DNA of 64,000 nt from Ogataea parapolymorpha DL-1 (GCF_000187245.1 NC_027862.1:1054001-1118000), one strand, 5' to 3'; positions 18,862 through 29,225 are shown, counted from the first letter of the stretch. Notes: generated by a model from the letters alone, not told the origin. Translations and numbers: made by a program.

Positions 18862-21002
18862 ATGAGTGCACCGAGCGAGACGGGTAAGTGTAGCGGCATC
18901 GCGTTCTAACGCCAGAATTTGACCTCAATTCACTGCGTGTGGTCGATCTGAAAAAGATCCTGCACAAACGCGGCGTCTCCATTCCCAGAAGTGCTCGTAA
19001 GGCAGATCTTATCGAGCTGCTTAAAGCCCAAACAAGGACTGTTGAGAGCGGGAAAACAGAAGAAAAGACGCAGCAAAGCGAAGGAAGCGAGGATGAGACT
19101 GAAATAAGCTCTGGGGCAGAGGAGGAGCGGAAAACTGGGGATACAGAGCTTTCCCAGCCGGAATACAAACCCACCACTTCTCATGTTTCCAGTTCGAAAA
19201 TACCCCCACCAAAAGTGACCAAGCCGCTGGCCAAGATTCCCAAGCCCAAGCGTGTTTCGAACTTGCCACAGACGAGAACTAGTCCTCCAGCCAAAGGAAA
19301 GCTCAAGAGCCTGGTGGGACAAAGTGTTCCGCAGAAACGTAGCCTGGAAGACGCTAACGACGACGCGGACGCTACGGTGCACAAAGAGTACTCGAAGATT
19401 TTAAAGAAGCAGACAAACCACAAACGCGTGTTCTCGTCTTCGGCACCTACCACGCCTAATAACTCAACCATTGTGTCTCCGAAGAAAGAGACCGTGTCTG
19501 CGAAAAAAGAGACCGTGTCTCCGAAGAAAGAGACCGATGTCAAGGCGGAATCAAGTCCGAAGATAGACCAGAAGTCAAGCTTCAAAGACGAGCACGGGAT
19601 GCCGTCTAAGGAAGACAATCAGGAAGAAAGTACTGTGATTATCCACCCCAAGAAGGAAGTGTCTCGAACACCACCTCCTGCAGATACGCACCACGACCAA
19701 TCATTTGTGGTACCTACTCTACTCTCTTCGACGCCGATGGTATTCAACAGCCCGCGAAAACCAATTCCTCCGCTTGATGTTTCCGATTTTGCTGCGCAGC
19801 TCGAAAAACTCTCCGGCCCCACAAAGCCCATAGCCTTGGATGGATCAGAGGAAAAGAAGTCGTCAAAGCCAGAATCGCCAGATAGCACTAATGACGAGGA
19901 GATGCTGACCCAGTTGCAACATGAGATAGATGTCACCCAAGAACAGATAGAGGAGAAATCGAAACAGGCTTTGAAGTCGATCGGGGCACCTCCGCCGTCT
20001 AATCTTGTCTACAGACTGGTGACTGCTTGGCTTTTGACTCTGAGTCTGATGTACGCATTTACGTCATACCGTGAACAACGGATAAGAGTTGGGTTTTGTG
20101 GCTCTGAAGTATACAGTCCGCTGTTTGAGTACGACAGAAGAGCTCATCCGATAATTTCTCATTACTTGGACAAAATTGAGAGCATATTCACTCTGTCCTG
20201 CGTTCCATGTCCCGAGCACGGACAATGCTTCCCATATTCGAGATTATACTGCGATCCCGATTACACCATTCACAAACCGTTAAAGTCGTTATTTGGGGTG
20301 ATCCCAACATATCAGACCTGCGTTCTGGACTCCGTGAAAGTGAAAAAAATCGACAAGATGGTAAAAGTGGCCACCGACCTGCTAAATCGGCGAAACGCCG
20401 AGTACAAGTGCGGTAGAGGCGAAGACCACGAGGTTGGGATGACAATACCGCATTTGCAAAACTACATCATCGAGACTTTTGATTTGAAAGACGACGATTT
20501 CGACTATTTGTGGGAAAAGACATTTGCTGTGCTCAAACAGCGTCCGGAACTCGTTATTGGAGAAAACTTCATTCGGTCTAATTCGCTGTCAAAACTGTCA
20601 ATCAAATGCAGACTCATTAGGATGTTCATGGACGTGTTTGTCCGTCTTAAATGGCATTTGCTTGCCCTGGTGCTTTTTGCTTCCTTGATAAAATACATCA
20701 GTGTCAAGTTCACCCAATACAGGAACAAACGGATTCTGGTAAACGACCTCACAACGAAAACCATTGAAAAGCTACGCAAACAGGCCGAGCTGTATCGATT
20801 AGGCCAGTCGCCCCAGCCTTACATTGGCAAGATCCAGCTTCGTGATTACTATCTAATAGACGCATCCCTGAGCACAAAACAGAAAGCCAAGGTCTGGAAC
20901 GAGGTCAGCAAACATGTGGAGACCAACTCCAATGTGAAAACCTACATGACAGAGGTGCGAGGCGAGATGTTCAAGGTTTGGGAATGGATAGCCACCATCT
21001 GA
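18862..21002 (+). CDS. SRC1: Inner nuclear membrane LEM/HeH protein Src1/Heh, with a tiny intron
   Basis: The coding sequence joins 18862-18883 and 18916-21002 (702 aa). Unspliced, the frame meets a TAG at 18891 and has no ATG before the conserved domain. Splicing restores MSAPSETEFDLNSLRVVDLK, and FDLNSLRV continues the HeH helix-extension-helix fold (about residues 9-46) that contacts chromatin. A long basic/acidic linker holds three 7-residue (VSPKKET) repeats and likely nuclear-import segments. A membrane helix around VTAWLLTLSLMYAF, a lumenal region with cysteines and a second helix (WHLLALVLFASL) follow. The C-terminal MSC domain is nucleoplasmic. It could correspond to Heh2 rather than Src1/Heh1. 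Confidence 0.85.
18884..18915 (+). other. 32-nt spliceosomal intron in SRC1
   Basis: The donor is GTAAGT at 18884, the branch-like TTCTAAC at 18904-18910, and the acceptor GCCAG ends at 18915. It is phase 1. Removal joins an ATG exon of 22 bases in frame to the conserved HeH domain. It is unusually short for a yeast intron. Confidence 0.7.
19473..19535 (+). repeat. Three tandem 21-bp repeats in SRC1
   Basis: Units start at 19473, 19494 and 19515 and encode VSPKKET, VSAKKET and VSPKKET. The outer two units are identical. This points to a recent in-frame duplication in the disordered linker. Confidence 0.85.
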
Positions 21003-21123
21003 AACTGGCTGGTGCAAGGATGCATATTTTTGAAACAAATATTAGTCAATTTTGGTTCTGGTCGAAATTTTTTCTGGTGTACCAAGATCTGAAAAAGATT
21101 CAAGTGTTTCGATTTTAACCATC

Positions 21124-22248
21124 ATGTCTTCATTCGGAACAATATTCAAAGTGACCACCTACGGAGAGTCGCACTGCCGTTCTGTGGGGTGTATCGTGGA
21201 CGGCGTGCCGCCCAACATGAGCCTCACTGAGGACGACATCCAGCCTCAGTTGTCTAGAAGACGGCCGGGCCAGTCCAAGCTGACCACGCCCAGAAACGAG
21301 AAGGACAGAGTTGAGATCCAGTCTGGAACTGAATTCGGCAAAACTCTTGGAACTCCCATTGCCATGGTTGTCAAGAACGAGGACCAAAGACCAAAGGACT
21401 ACACAGAGATGGATGTCTTTCCCAGACCTTCGCATGCCGATTTCACGTACCTTTCCAAGTACGGAGTGAAGGCCTCGTCTGGAGGAGGCAGATCGTCGGC
21501 CAGAGAGACTATTGGCCGTGTTGCAGCAGGAGCTATTGCCGAAAAGTTCCTCAAACAGGTGAACGACGTTGAGATCGTGGCGTTTGTTTCTGGTGTTGGA
21601 GAGTGCCAGATCGACCGTTCTGTGCAGAACCCCGAGTTTATGGAGCTTTTGTCGACTATCACCAGAGAAAGGGTCGACCAGTCTGGTCCTATCCGTTGTC
21701 CTATTCTTGAAAAAGCCGACGAAATGACCCGTCTTGTCGTGGACTGCAAGGAGCGCAACGATTCCGTGGGCGGCATTGTGACCTGTGTTATACGAAATGT
21801 GCCTATTGGCCTTGGAGAGCCGGCTTTCGACAAGCTGGAGGCCATGCTTGCTCATGCGATGCTTTCGATTCCTGCCACCAAGGGTTTTGAAATCGGCTCT
21901 GGTTTTGAGGGAACCAAGATGAGAGGGTCTGAGCACAACGATCCGTTTGTGAAGAAGGGTGGCAAGCTTGGCACTGCCACGAACAACTCGGGAGGAATCC
22001 AGGGCGGCATCTCCAACGGAGAAAACATCTACTTCAGCGTTGCTTTCAAGCCTCCAGCTACCATTTCACAGGAACAACAGACCGCCAGCTACGAGGGAGA
22101 CGATGGAGTGCTCAAGTCTCGCGGAAGACACGATCCTAACGTTGTTCCTCGTGCCATTCCGATTGTCGAGGCCATGGCTGCTCTAGTTCTTGCGGACTCG
22201 TATCTGATCCAGAAATCGCGCGAGTCTACGTTTGGTTCTGTGTACTAA
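21124..22248 (+). CDS. ARO2: Chorismate synthase
   Basis: The 374-residue enzyme converts EPSP to chorismate, the last common step of aromatic amino acid synthesis; fungal forms are bifunctional and also reduce their own FMN. The ATG at 21124 gives [20 protein letters not shown], the standard start; the frame is open 72 bases further upstream without homology. Signatures include [39 protein letters not shown] and [13 protein letters not shown]. It follows SRC1 in the same direction (121-base gap) and converges on the kelch-like gene with a 19-base gap. Confidence 0.96.
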   Translation: MSSFGTIFKVTTYGESHCRSVGCIVDGVPPNMSLTEDDIQPQLSRRRPGQSKLTTPRNEKDRVEIQSGTEFGKTLGTPIAMVVKNEDQRPKDYTEMDVFPRPSHADFTYLSKYGVKASSGGGRSSARETIGRVAAGAIAEKFLKQVNDVEIVAFVSGVGECQIDRSVQNPEFMELLSTITRERVDQSGPIRCPILEKADEMTRLVVDCKERNDSVGGIVTCVIRNVPIGLGEPAFDKLEAMLAHAMLSIPATKGFEIGSGFEGTKMRGSEHNDPFVKKGGKLGTATNNSGGIQGGISNGENIYFSVAFKPPATISQEQQTASYEGDDGVLKSRGRHDPNVVPRAIPIVEAMAALVLADSYLIQKSRESTFGSVY

Positions 22249-22267
22249 AAAATAAGCGTTAATTTAT

Positions 22268-24244
22268 TTACTGTTCTTCGTCGTGTTCGTTGCTGGCTGT
22301 GCGTTTCCGCGGCCCGTCTGGGTCCGGGTTGGTGACTCTGAGTTTGGAACGTCGTTTGGAGCTCACCAGAATTTGCACGTCCAAGTTCTCCAGGTCCGAC
22401 TCCGGAGGGGGCAGGGAATCCTTAGACCGGCCGGGCATCGCCATGATGGGCGCTCTGTTGTGAAATACCAGCGACGTTGTGCGCGCTGCTGGCGGCGGCG
22501 ACGCCGGCGGAGAGCCCGAGCTCTCGCTATGTTCGCAGATGGTCGAGTTTGAGGTCATTGAGTGCGAGTCTGCTACGGCCTTTAGTTTGAAAGAGTTGAG
22601 AGAGGAGTCTTCGGGAATCAGATGGAGCGTTGAGTTGGATGCCTCTGTGGGCCGCAAAACAGGAATGTTGGTGAGCTTCGGACTGTGGCCGGAATCGTCT
22701 AGCGTGGTCTCTGCTGTGAAGAAAGTACGGATACTGGACTGGTACGAAAAGCTGCGTCTGAGCGAGCGGCCCAGGGAGTTCGAAAATGTGGACAGCGACC
22801 GTTTGAGGGGCGACACGGGGCTTCTTTCTGCTGGCTCGGGTGTTGGCTCTGGCTCAGGGTCTGTGTCCTGGTCGTGGTTGATCATTTCAGACTCCAGCTG
22901 CCATCTTTTGCGTTTCCATGAGCTGATGGAAAGATTATCGCCGTCGTCGTAATTATTGACCTTGACGTGGTTCCCAAAGTACGTGTTCTCCTTCTCCGCT
23001 CCATGCGAGGCAAACGTTGTTGACGAGGAGTTTCCAGCCTGGTAAAATTCCATGATATCCTTCAGGTCTTTTTCCTTCTGCTTTTCTGCCTCACGTGACT
23101 TGTATTTTTTGTAGAGCCAGACTGCCACCAGGGCGACGATTGTTGCTGCGAGGGCAGGGATCAGCACGGACAGCGCGATCACCAGGCTCTTGTTGGACTT
23201 GCCCGATGTCTTTTTCGCCAGACTTGAATAATCGACCGACTCGAGCACCTCGAAACTCGTTGTGTTATACAGCGTCAGGCTGTAATTGGCACTGTCTCCA
23301 TTTACCACGACTAGCGTGTCGTAGATCACAGCGGCGCCGACTATGTTGTTCACGCTCAGTTGGCTGTTGTTGGCATTGTTGGTTTTTGAGTTCGCGAGAC
23401 TCACTGTGGTGTCCAGCGAGGTCCATGACCAAGAAGACCCCACGTTCAACCTAGCAAAATTTGGCGAGCTGTACGATCCAGAAGAGAGACCCCCTCCCAC
23501 CATCAGCACAGAATCGACCGAGAAGTCGCTGTAGTTGCTGCTGAGATACTCCTGGGTGATCATATTGCTCGAAAATACAGGCAGTAACAGCGCCCCGGCC
23601 CTGGAGTTAATGGTGTCTGATTTATCCACCGATACGCTTTTGAAGCCCCAAGACTCGTACTGCCACACCGCCAGCTGTTTCAAGCTTACCCAGCCGCTTC
23701 CTGTTTTTCCTCCGACCAGAACAAGAGTGTTGTGGTTGATCAGAAGCGACGAGGAGTCGTAGAAACTGGTCGGTTGCAGTGAAGACTGAGTGTCTGCTAT
23801 TTCCAGGGAGTTGAGGTCTATTTGCACTAGTCGTCCGGAAATTGAGCCGGATGATGAGTTATAGCCTCCATACACATAAACCGAGCTTGGAGAGTCAGGC
23901 GTCGCCATATAGGCGCTGCCCGAAAGGTACTCTAGTGGCGACTCGAAGTCCAGGTCTTTCCATTCTTCAGTTGTCTTGTTGAACTGGGATACCGTTAGAA
24001 CAGACGAATCGGAGGTGTTGGTATTGTAGAAAGCGTATAGATTGTTGGAGACCGATATCACTTTGCAATTGTCAGCGGGGAGTTTCCAAAGGTCCGTCAC
24101 TGTCTGGCCAGTTTTGAACTTGGAATTAAAGGGAAGCAAAATCAGCGAGTCATTATGCTGTATATAGGCTGTTCGGTTATGATAGTTATAGATGGTGTCT
24201 GCGCTGGCTAGCATCGCCAGCACAAGAAGAACAAGCATGTTCAT
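22268..24244 (-). CDS. Type I membrane protein with kelch-like ectodomain, function unknown
   Basis: A 658-residue protein. Residues 1-15 (MNMLVLLVLAMLASA) form a signal peptide. The ectodomain, about 16-345, is rich in N-x-S/T sites and has kelch-type GG turns: VYVYGGYN, LVLVGGKTG and LMVGGG. A single membrane helix lies at about 353-377 (ALSVLIPALAATIVALVAVW) and is followed by a basic stop-transfer segment. The cytoplasmic tail of about 275 residues is serine/proline-rich. It resembles yeast cell-surface proteins with large beta-propeller ectodomains, but I cannot name an ortholog. A cell-wall or polarity role is only a guess. Confidence 0.7.
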   Translation of the reverse strand: MNMLVLLVLAMLASADTIYNYHNRTAYIQHNDSLILLPFNSKFKTGQTVTDLWKLPADNCKVISVSNNLYAFYNTNTSDSSVLTVSQFNKTTEEWKDLDFESPLEYLSGSAYMATPDSPSSVYVYGGYNSSSGSISGRLVQIDLNSLEIADTQSSLQPTSFYDSSSLLINHNTLVLVGGKTGSGWVSLKQLAVWQYESWGFKSVSVDKSDTINSRAGALLLPVFSSNMITQEYLSSNYSDFSVDSVLMVGGGLSSGSYSSPNFARLNVGSSWSWTSLDTTVSLANSKTNNANNSQLSVNNIVGAAVIYDTLVVVNGDSANYSLTLYNTTSFEVLESVDYSSLAKKTSGKSNKSLVIALSVLIPALAATIVALVAVWLYKKYKSREAEKQKEKDLKDIMEFYQAGNSSSTTFASHGAEKENTYFGNHVKVNNYDDGDNLSISSWKRKRWQLESEMINHDQDTDPEPEPTPEPAERSPVSPLKRSLSTFSNSLGRSLRRSFSYQSSIRTFFTAETTLDDSGHSPKLTNIPVLRPTEASNSTLHLIPEDSSLNSFKLKAVADSHSMTSNSTICEHSESSGSPPASPPPAARTTSLVFHNRAPIMAMPGRSKDSLPPPESDLENLDVQILVSSKRRSKLRVTNPDPDGPRKRTASNEHDEEQ

Positions 24245-24526
24245 GGAGAAAGTTGGCAGACTGGATTTAATGGAAAAATAAATTATTTATCTTTTACCTA
24301 AAATGGATTATTTATGTACAACATTTCATTATTGCATGAACTATAAAGTCGCCTCCAATGACGATCCGTTTGGCACAAGGCGAAAGTAACAGCTGCGCCT
24401 AGTCCATCCAATCGAATGTCGTCCCAAATCTCAAAACGTTCCGTTATTGTAGCATAGTATATCCTTAGGAACCCATATGTAGCCTCCAAAATGCAAAAAA
24501 ATAAAGCCAAAAGATGCAAACCAAAC

Positions 24527-26944
24527 CTAACTTCTTACTCCCTGTTTATCGATCTTCTGCCGCAAAACCTTCAATCTATTGCCAATGCTGTTGATGAACA
24601 GCTCGATGATCTTCTTGTCCTCCGCATCGAGCTTCTCGTTGCCCGTGACCGGCTCCTCGTCGTTGCTCAGCAACGCCTCAAGCATCCAGATTGCTGTCGA
24701 GTAGCTGAGCTCACAGCCCAGCAGATCCTCATTCTTGAGTTCGTTCATCGCCGCGGTGCGGCTCATTTCCAGAGCTCGATCAAAAATCAGCTTCTCTGCA
24801 ACCACCGGCTTGTTCAGGCTTGAGCCAGACTCGCCGACGAGCTGCTCGTTCGCTTCAGCCAGCCTCAATCGAAGAAACTCAGCCTTTTCAAGCGACTCAT
24901 TGAACCGCGACCGTATCCACTGAACCAGGTCGTTGAGTTTTGGAGAGGTAGACGGTTTCGACGAGTTCTGATGCCACCAGTCACTAGCAATAGACATAGC
25001 TTTGGCCAGAAGAGACAAAGTCTCAACATACAAAGCCACACCTTCGCTACTGATCGACTTCACCATTTGTGGCGGGAACGCGTCGTTTTGATACATCTCG
25101 TCGTAGTCTGCCGATCCTGGCGACGAAGATGATGGTGGCAACGGAATGAGTTGGCTGAATTTCACTTCTGCAAACAGAGAGATGGCATGTGCCATGGTAG
25201 CCAAAAGTTCCAACTGATTGATTACTTCTGTGTCTTCAAGGGAGGTCTCTTGGCTTGGCTTCAGAGGCCTGAGTGTCTTGGTAGCCAGAAGGTTTGTAGT
25301 CACATTCGTTATTGCGGATTCGATAGCGGCTTGTTGTGATTGTTGAGGTTGTTGTTGCTGTTGTTGTCCAAATAGCCTGTTCGAAGTGTAGCCCAAGGCT
25401 TTCGTTAAGGCATTGGTAGGACTGATGGATATAGGCATCTTACGGTCACCCCAGCTAGGTCTTCTGTTCGATCCCATTGAAGATGTGCGACTCGAGGGAG
25501 AGAAACGGCGCTGGTTCTGCGTTTCCGTTGGACCTGGTGGATTAGCCGTGCTGTGTTCGTTGGTTCCCGAATGAGGCGATGGAATGGCAACTGCGCCTGC
25601 GCCAGCTTTTGCGAGCTCGTCGGCAATGGCGTTCACTTCCACAGTGCGTTTCTCCACGACAACGTAATCCTTTTCGTAAACAAAATCGTCCTTGTCTCTT
25701 CTTGCACCTTTTTTGATCTGTCCGTCCTTGACAGTATCTGGAGGCGGGCTGCTCTTGTTGATAAGCTTTTTGATCACCTCGTCCTTGCCAGAGCCTTCCA
25801 TCGGTCTAGGTATTCTCAGGTCAGCCGCCTTACCAATTAGAAGCGAATCTGTAGGGGCCTTTTCGGCTCTCTCTTCTTCCTCCGACTCCTCCTTTATTGT
25901 TTCCGGGGCAGGCTTTGCAGGAGGTGAGTTCTTCGGATTAGGCAGGTACTCGCTGATGAACAACTGCTCGTCCACGTTTGAGCACTCCAAAGGCTCGTCT
26001 GCGCATTGAACGTCATATACAATCAGCGGGTCGTTGAAGAACTCCTGGAAGCCCATTCTCTCCGTTGGATTGGCCTTCAGAAGGCCGCAAATGAGCCTCA
26101 CAAGGTCATCAGGGACCTCTGCCGATACTGGGAAAGTGATTTCGTCTTTTGATTTTTCGATCTTCCTAAGCAATTCCACGTGATTTGACGCCCTGAAAGG
26201 TGGTTTGCCAACGGACATTTCGTAGATCACCGCTCCGACAGACCAGAGATCCGCCTTCGCGTTGTACTTCTCGTACCGCAGAATTTCAGGAGCCATGTAC
26301 AATGGCGAGCCACACAGGGTCTCAGCCATAGACGTTGATGGCAAGAACCGAGCAAACCCAAAATCCGCGATTTTCAGGACGGGAAGCTCCCACAACCCAG
26401 AGTAGCCTTTTCTCTTAAACTCCTCCTTGGAATGCACCGGCGGCGATAGTAGTAAGTTCTGCGGCTTGATGTCTCTGTGCACCAGATTTTGGTCCCTGAG
26501 AAACTCCAGTGCAGAGGCCAGCTGCTTGAGGAAGTTCACCACCAGAACCTTATTCAGACCGTGGCTGTTGGGAGGGGAAGGGTACCTCTCCAGAATTGAG
26601 CTGATCAGCGGATGTGTCTGCACCAGCTGGTCCCTCCGGCGGATAAAGTATGACAAGTCCCCCAGCGAGCAGTACTCCATAAATAGATGAAAGTACTGGT
26701 CTGTCTTGACGCAGTCCAATAAGGCCACAATGTGAGGGTTTTTCAAGTTCTTGAGGATGGAGATCTCGATCTCCAAATTCTCCACGAGCTTTTGGTTCTT
26801 TAGACGGCTCCTAAACACAGACTTGACCGCAACGGGGGCTTTTGTCCGGTTGTCGTAGCCCTTGTAGACATTGGCAAAGGAGCCCCGACCAATTTCAGGA
26901 CCAATCGTAAAGTCGCCAACGACCTGTGCTTGATGTTTGGACAT
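24527..26944 (-). CDS. ATG1: Autophagy-initiating Ser/Thr kinase Atg1
   Basis: An 805-residue kinase at the top of the autophagy and pexophagy pathway (known as PDD7 in Hansenula polymorpha). The kinase domain, about 10-310, contains GRGSFANVYKG, HRDIKPQNLLL, DFGFARF and the activation loop AETLCGSPLYMAPE. The disordered middle has a polyglutamine run and the segment DYVVVEKRTVEVN. Its YVVV at residues 427-430 matches the Atg8-interacting motif at Y429 of the S. cerevisiae protein. The C-terminal helical EAT/MIT region binds Atg13. Upstream are several GATA motifs shared with the divergent PQ-loop gene. Confidence 0.96.
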   Translation of the reverse strand: MSKHQAQVVGDFTIGPEIGRGSFANVYKGYDNRTKAPVAVKSVFRSRLKNQKLVENLEIEISILKNLKNPHIVALLDCVKTDQYFHLFMEYCSLGDLSYFIRRRDQLVQTHPLISSILERYPSPPNSHGLNKVLVVNFLKQLASALEFLRDQNLVHRDIKPQNLLLSPPVHSKEEFKRKGYSGLWELPVLKIADFGFARFLPSTSMAETLCGSPLYMAPEILRYEKYNAKADLWSVGAVIYEMSVGKPPFRASNHVELLRKIEKSKDEITFPVSAEVPDDLVRLICGLLKANPTERMGFQEFFNDPLIVYDVQCADEPLECSNVDEQLFISEYLPNPKNSPPAKPAPETIKEESEEEERAEKAPTDSLLIGKAADLRIPRPMEGSGKDEVIKKLINKSSPPPDTVKDGQIKKGARRDKDDFVYEKDYVVVEKRTVEVNAIADELAKAGAGAVAIPSPHSGTNEHSTANPPGPTETQNQRRFSPSSRTSSMGSNRRPSWGDRKMPISISPTNALTKALGYTSNRLFGQQQQQQPQQSQQAAIESAITNVTTNLLATKTLRPLKPSQETSLEDTEVINQLELLATMAHAISLFAEVKFSQLIPLPPSSSSPGSADYDEMYQNDAFPPQMVKSISSEGVALYVETLSLLAKAMSIASDWWHQNSSKPSTSPKLNDLVQWIRSRFNESLEKAEFLRLRLAEANEQLVGESGSSLNKPVVAEKLIFDRALEMSRTAAMNELKNEDLLGCELSYSTAIWMLEALLSNDEEPVTGNEKLDAEDKKIIELFINSIGNRLKVLRQKIDKQGVRS

Positions 26945-27250
26945 CGGGTCGACTAAGCCTTACAAGGTGCCCTAAGTGTCTGATTCGTGCCGTAATATAT
27001 CGTGTTTCGTGTAGTAAAGAGACCAATCAAGCGTGTCGATAGATATGCCGCGTTCTCCAGCCTAGATTCTGCACCAAATCCAGTCCTCAACGCGATAAAT
27101 CTGTGTACCAAGAATAAAGACTAACAAGGTGTGACTAAATTGTTTTGCCCTTGATAAGAGGGTTAACGGGCTATTTCTGCTTAAGTAATAAAAATATTTT
27201 TCCCCTATTTGTTTTTTTTCTGTCACTCCTTATCAGATAAAACATTGCAC
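26945..27250. other. ATG1 / PQ-loop gene divergent promoter
   Basis: 306 bases without a gene, containing several GATA motifs (see next entry). I see nothing else recognisable. Confidence 0.6.
27094..27240. promoter_or_regulatory. GATA motifs between ATG1 and the PQ-loop gene
   Basis: GATAA occurs at 27094-27098, GATAAG at 27153-27158, and an inverted TTATC/GATAA pair at 27230-27240. These are consensus sites for nitrogen-responsive GATA factors. Both neighbours (autophagy kinase, amino-acid transporter) are plausible nitrogen-controlled targets. Confidence 0.45.
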
Positions 27251-27946
27251 ATGATCTCCCTTGACGTGCTGGCGACCGTCTTATCGGTGATATCGACAGT
27301 ATGCTGGATTATGGCACAGGTGCCGCAGCAGTTTGAAAACTACAAAAACAAGAGCACTGACGGCATTAGTCCTCAATTTCTTGTTCTCTGGTTTTTTGGC
27401 GATCTCACCAGCTTTGTCGGCTGCTATCTCACCAACCAGCTCCCATTCCAGCTCTACCTTTCGTCGTACTTTTTGTTCAACGATCTGGTGCTGCTTTATC
27501 AATTTCTGCACTATGGGGGCCGTTTAAGGGCCCACTCCATGGCGGCAATGCTGCTGCTGATCTGGTCCAGATTGGTCCCCGTGCAGGCCTTTGACACCGC
27601 CACAGCCACCGAGCACACATCAATTGGCACTGCTGTTGCTTGGTGCTGCACATTCATCTACCTCTCGTCCCGTATACCGCAACTTATAAAGAATTTCCAT
27701 AGAAAGTCGGTCCAGGGCATCTCTCCTCTGCTCTTCGCATTTGCGCTCATGGGCAACCTCACCTACTCGCTGTCGATTGTGTGCAACGCGGGAGCTCTTG
27801 CAGCCGGCGCAAGAGCGTCTTTTTTCAAGACAGAGCTCCCCTACATCCTTGGTAGCAGCGGAACGGTTTTATTCGATATACTATATTTCTACCAACGCTG
27901 GCTGTACGTGCGGCCACACACATACATGGTGCTTGTGGAGGAGTGA
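27251..27946 (+). CDS. PQ-loop vacuolar amino acid transporter-like protein
   Basis: A 231-residue seven-helix membrane protein. The ATG at 27251 (MISLDVLATV) is used; an upstream in-frame extension is only hydrophilic leader. The two PQ motifs that define the family lie in AQVPQQFENYKNKSTDGISP (P25-Q26) and SSRIPQLIKNFHRKSVQGIS (P143-Q144). Relatives are the Ypq1-3/Rtc2 vacuolar cationic amino acid exporters, PQLC2 and S. pombe Stm1. It is shorter than S. cerevisiae Ypq proteins (about 300 aa). It stops one base before the end of the convergent GTS1. Confidence 0.8.
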   Translation: MISLDVLATVLSVISTVCWIMAQVPQQFENYKNKSTDGISPQFLVLWFFGDLTSFVGCYLTNQLPFQLYLSSYFLFNDLVLLYQFLHYGGRLRAHSMAAMLLLIWSRLVPVQAFDTATATEHTSIGTAVAWCCTFIYLSSRIPQLIKNFHRKSVQGISPLLFAFALMGNLTYSLSIVCNAGALAAGARASFFKTELPYILGSSGTVLFDILYFYQRWLYVRPHTYMVLVEE

Positions 27947-27947
27947 G

Positions 27948-28970
27948 TCAGAAAAAGCCCTGACCCATCCCCATCTGTCCAGGCTGGCCGGTCGGTTGGT
28001 TATACGCCGACAACACCTGAGCGTTGGCCAGCTGTCTTTGTTGCAACAGCTGTTGCTGTTGCATCTGCTGCATCTGCATTTGCATCTGCATTTGCGCCTC
28101 CATCTGCGCCTGGTTCTGGTCCATATACTGCTGTCCGTTCGAGTCGATATAGTACACCTGGCCGGTATTTGGGTCGATGTACTGGTAGATCTGCACCTCT
28201 GGGGCGCCTGTCTGCGCCTGCTGGACCTGCTGGACCTGCTGAGCCTGCGGAGCTAGACCGTCGCCGCCCAGCCAGTCGACAGAGGCCGCGCCGGTCTTGG
28301 TCGAGTCCAGAAGCGCACCGGCCGTAGGTCTGCGTCGAGGAAGCGGCGGCGGAGTCTCATCCTTCTCGTTGGCCAAAATACGCAGTGCGCGCTTGATATC
28401 GCCGTGACTGCGTTCCAGAGCGTCCAAGTTCCGCTCCTCGTCTTCGAGTCCATAGTCGTATCTCAGCTTGCGCGAGAGATCGGCGTACTGGTCACGGCTC
28501 GAAGTGCCCGGCCGCGAACCTCTGCGAGAGCCGTGCTCGTCCCTTGCGCGCCGGCTGCGCCGTCTGTCGTTCTTGTGCAATCTGTAGTCCTCCGGATCGA
28601 TCGGAGTGGTCCGGAACAGACCCTTTATGTACTTGTTACGCAAATAGAGAGTAATTGCGCCCTTGTCGTCCTCGTCGAACGGAAACGGCTCCTTGCGGCT
28701 GTTCCACAGCCGCTGATTCTCCTTGTTGCCCATAGACTCCAGTGCGTCGAGCTCGTCCATCGTCCAGACGTCCAAACTCAAAGACTTGACCTGCGAGACG
28801 TCTGGGCCGAGACTCCGGTGGACTGAGGCACACCGGCCGCACAGGAACACGCCAAGGTTCCAGGATGCCCACGTTGGATATGTTGCGCCGCACTCACCGC
28901 ACTTGTTGCGGTTGCCGCGGGAGTTCAGCATTTCCAGCAGCCGCTGTTCCTGTTCTGTTCTTTTGACCAT
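27948..28970 (-). CDS. GTS1: ArfGAP/UBA protein Gts1
   Basis: A 340-residue protein. The ArfGAP zinc finger has C24, C27, C44 and C47 (CX2C-X16-CX2C), followed by the HRSLG arginine at residue 52. A UBA-like segment (LEDEERNLDALERSHGDIKRALRILA) and a glutamine/methionine-rich tail (MQMQMQMQQMQQQQ) follow, as in S. cerevisiae Gts1 (396 aa). Gts1 affects heat tolerance, ageing, flocculation and metabolic oscillation; GAP activity toward Arf is implied by the fold. The start at 28970 gives MVKRTEQEQ; the longer frame to 29132 has no homology. Confidence 0.88.
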   Translation of the reverse strand: MVKRTEQEQRLLEMLNSRGNRNKCGECGATYPTWASWNLGVFLCGRCASVHRSLGPDVSQVKSLSLDVWTMDELDALESMGNKENQRLWNSRKEPFPFDEDDKGAITLYLRNKYIKGLFRTTPIDPEDYRLHKNDRRRSRRARDEHGSRRGSRPGTSSRDQYADLSRKLRYDYGLEDEERNLDALERSHGDIKRALRILANEKDETPPPLPRRRPTAGALLDSTKTGAASVDWLGGDGLAPQAQQVQQVQQAQTGAPEVQIYQYIDPNTGQVYYIDSNGQQYMDQNQAQMEAQMQMQMQMQQMQQQQLLQQRQLANAQVLSAYNQPTGQPGQMGMGQGFF

Positions 28971-29225
28971 AATATTAACAACAATTTTTGGAAAGTAGCT
29001 TACATAAGGGTGAAGCAGGTCTGGGAGCAGGCTGGCTGGAGTGGCCAGGACATGGTCGAGGAGAAGAAGTGCGTTCATATACGCTTGTGCTAGACTACAG
29101 GACGACAATAATACCCCGCACACCTTTCTCACGGCGTTCCTGCCGTACTCGCCTCCTGCCCGGACCCTTGTCTTTATTAAGGCTGTGCTCCAAAAAAGTT
29201 CTCAGTGTATCTTGTATTCTCCACC

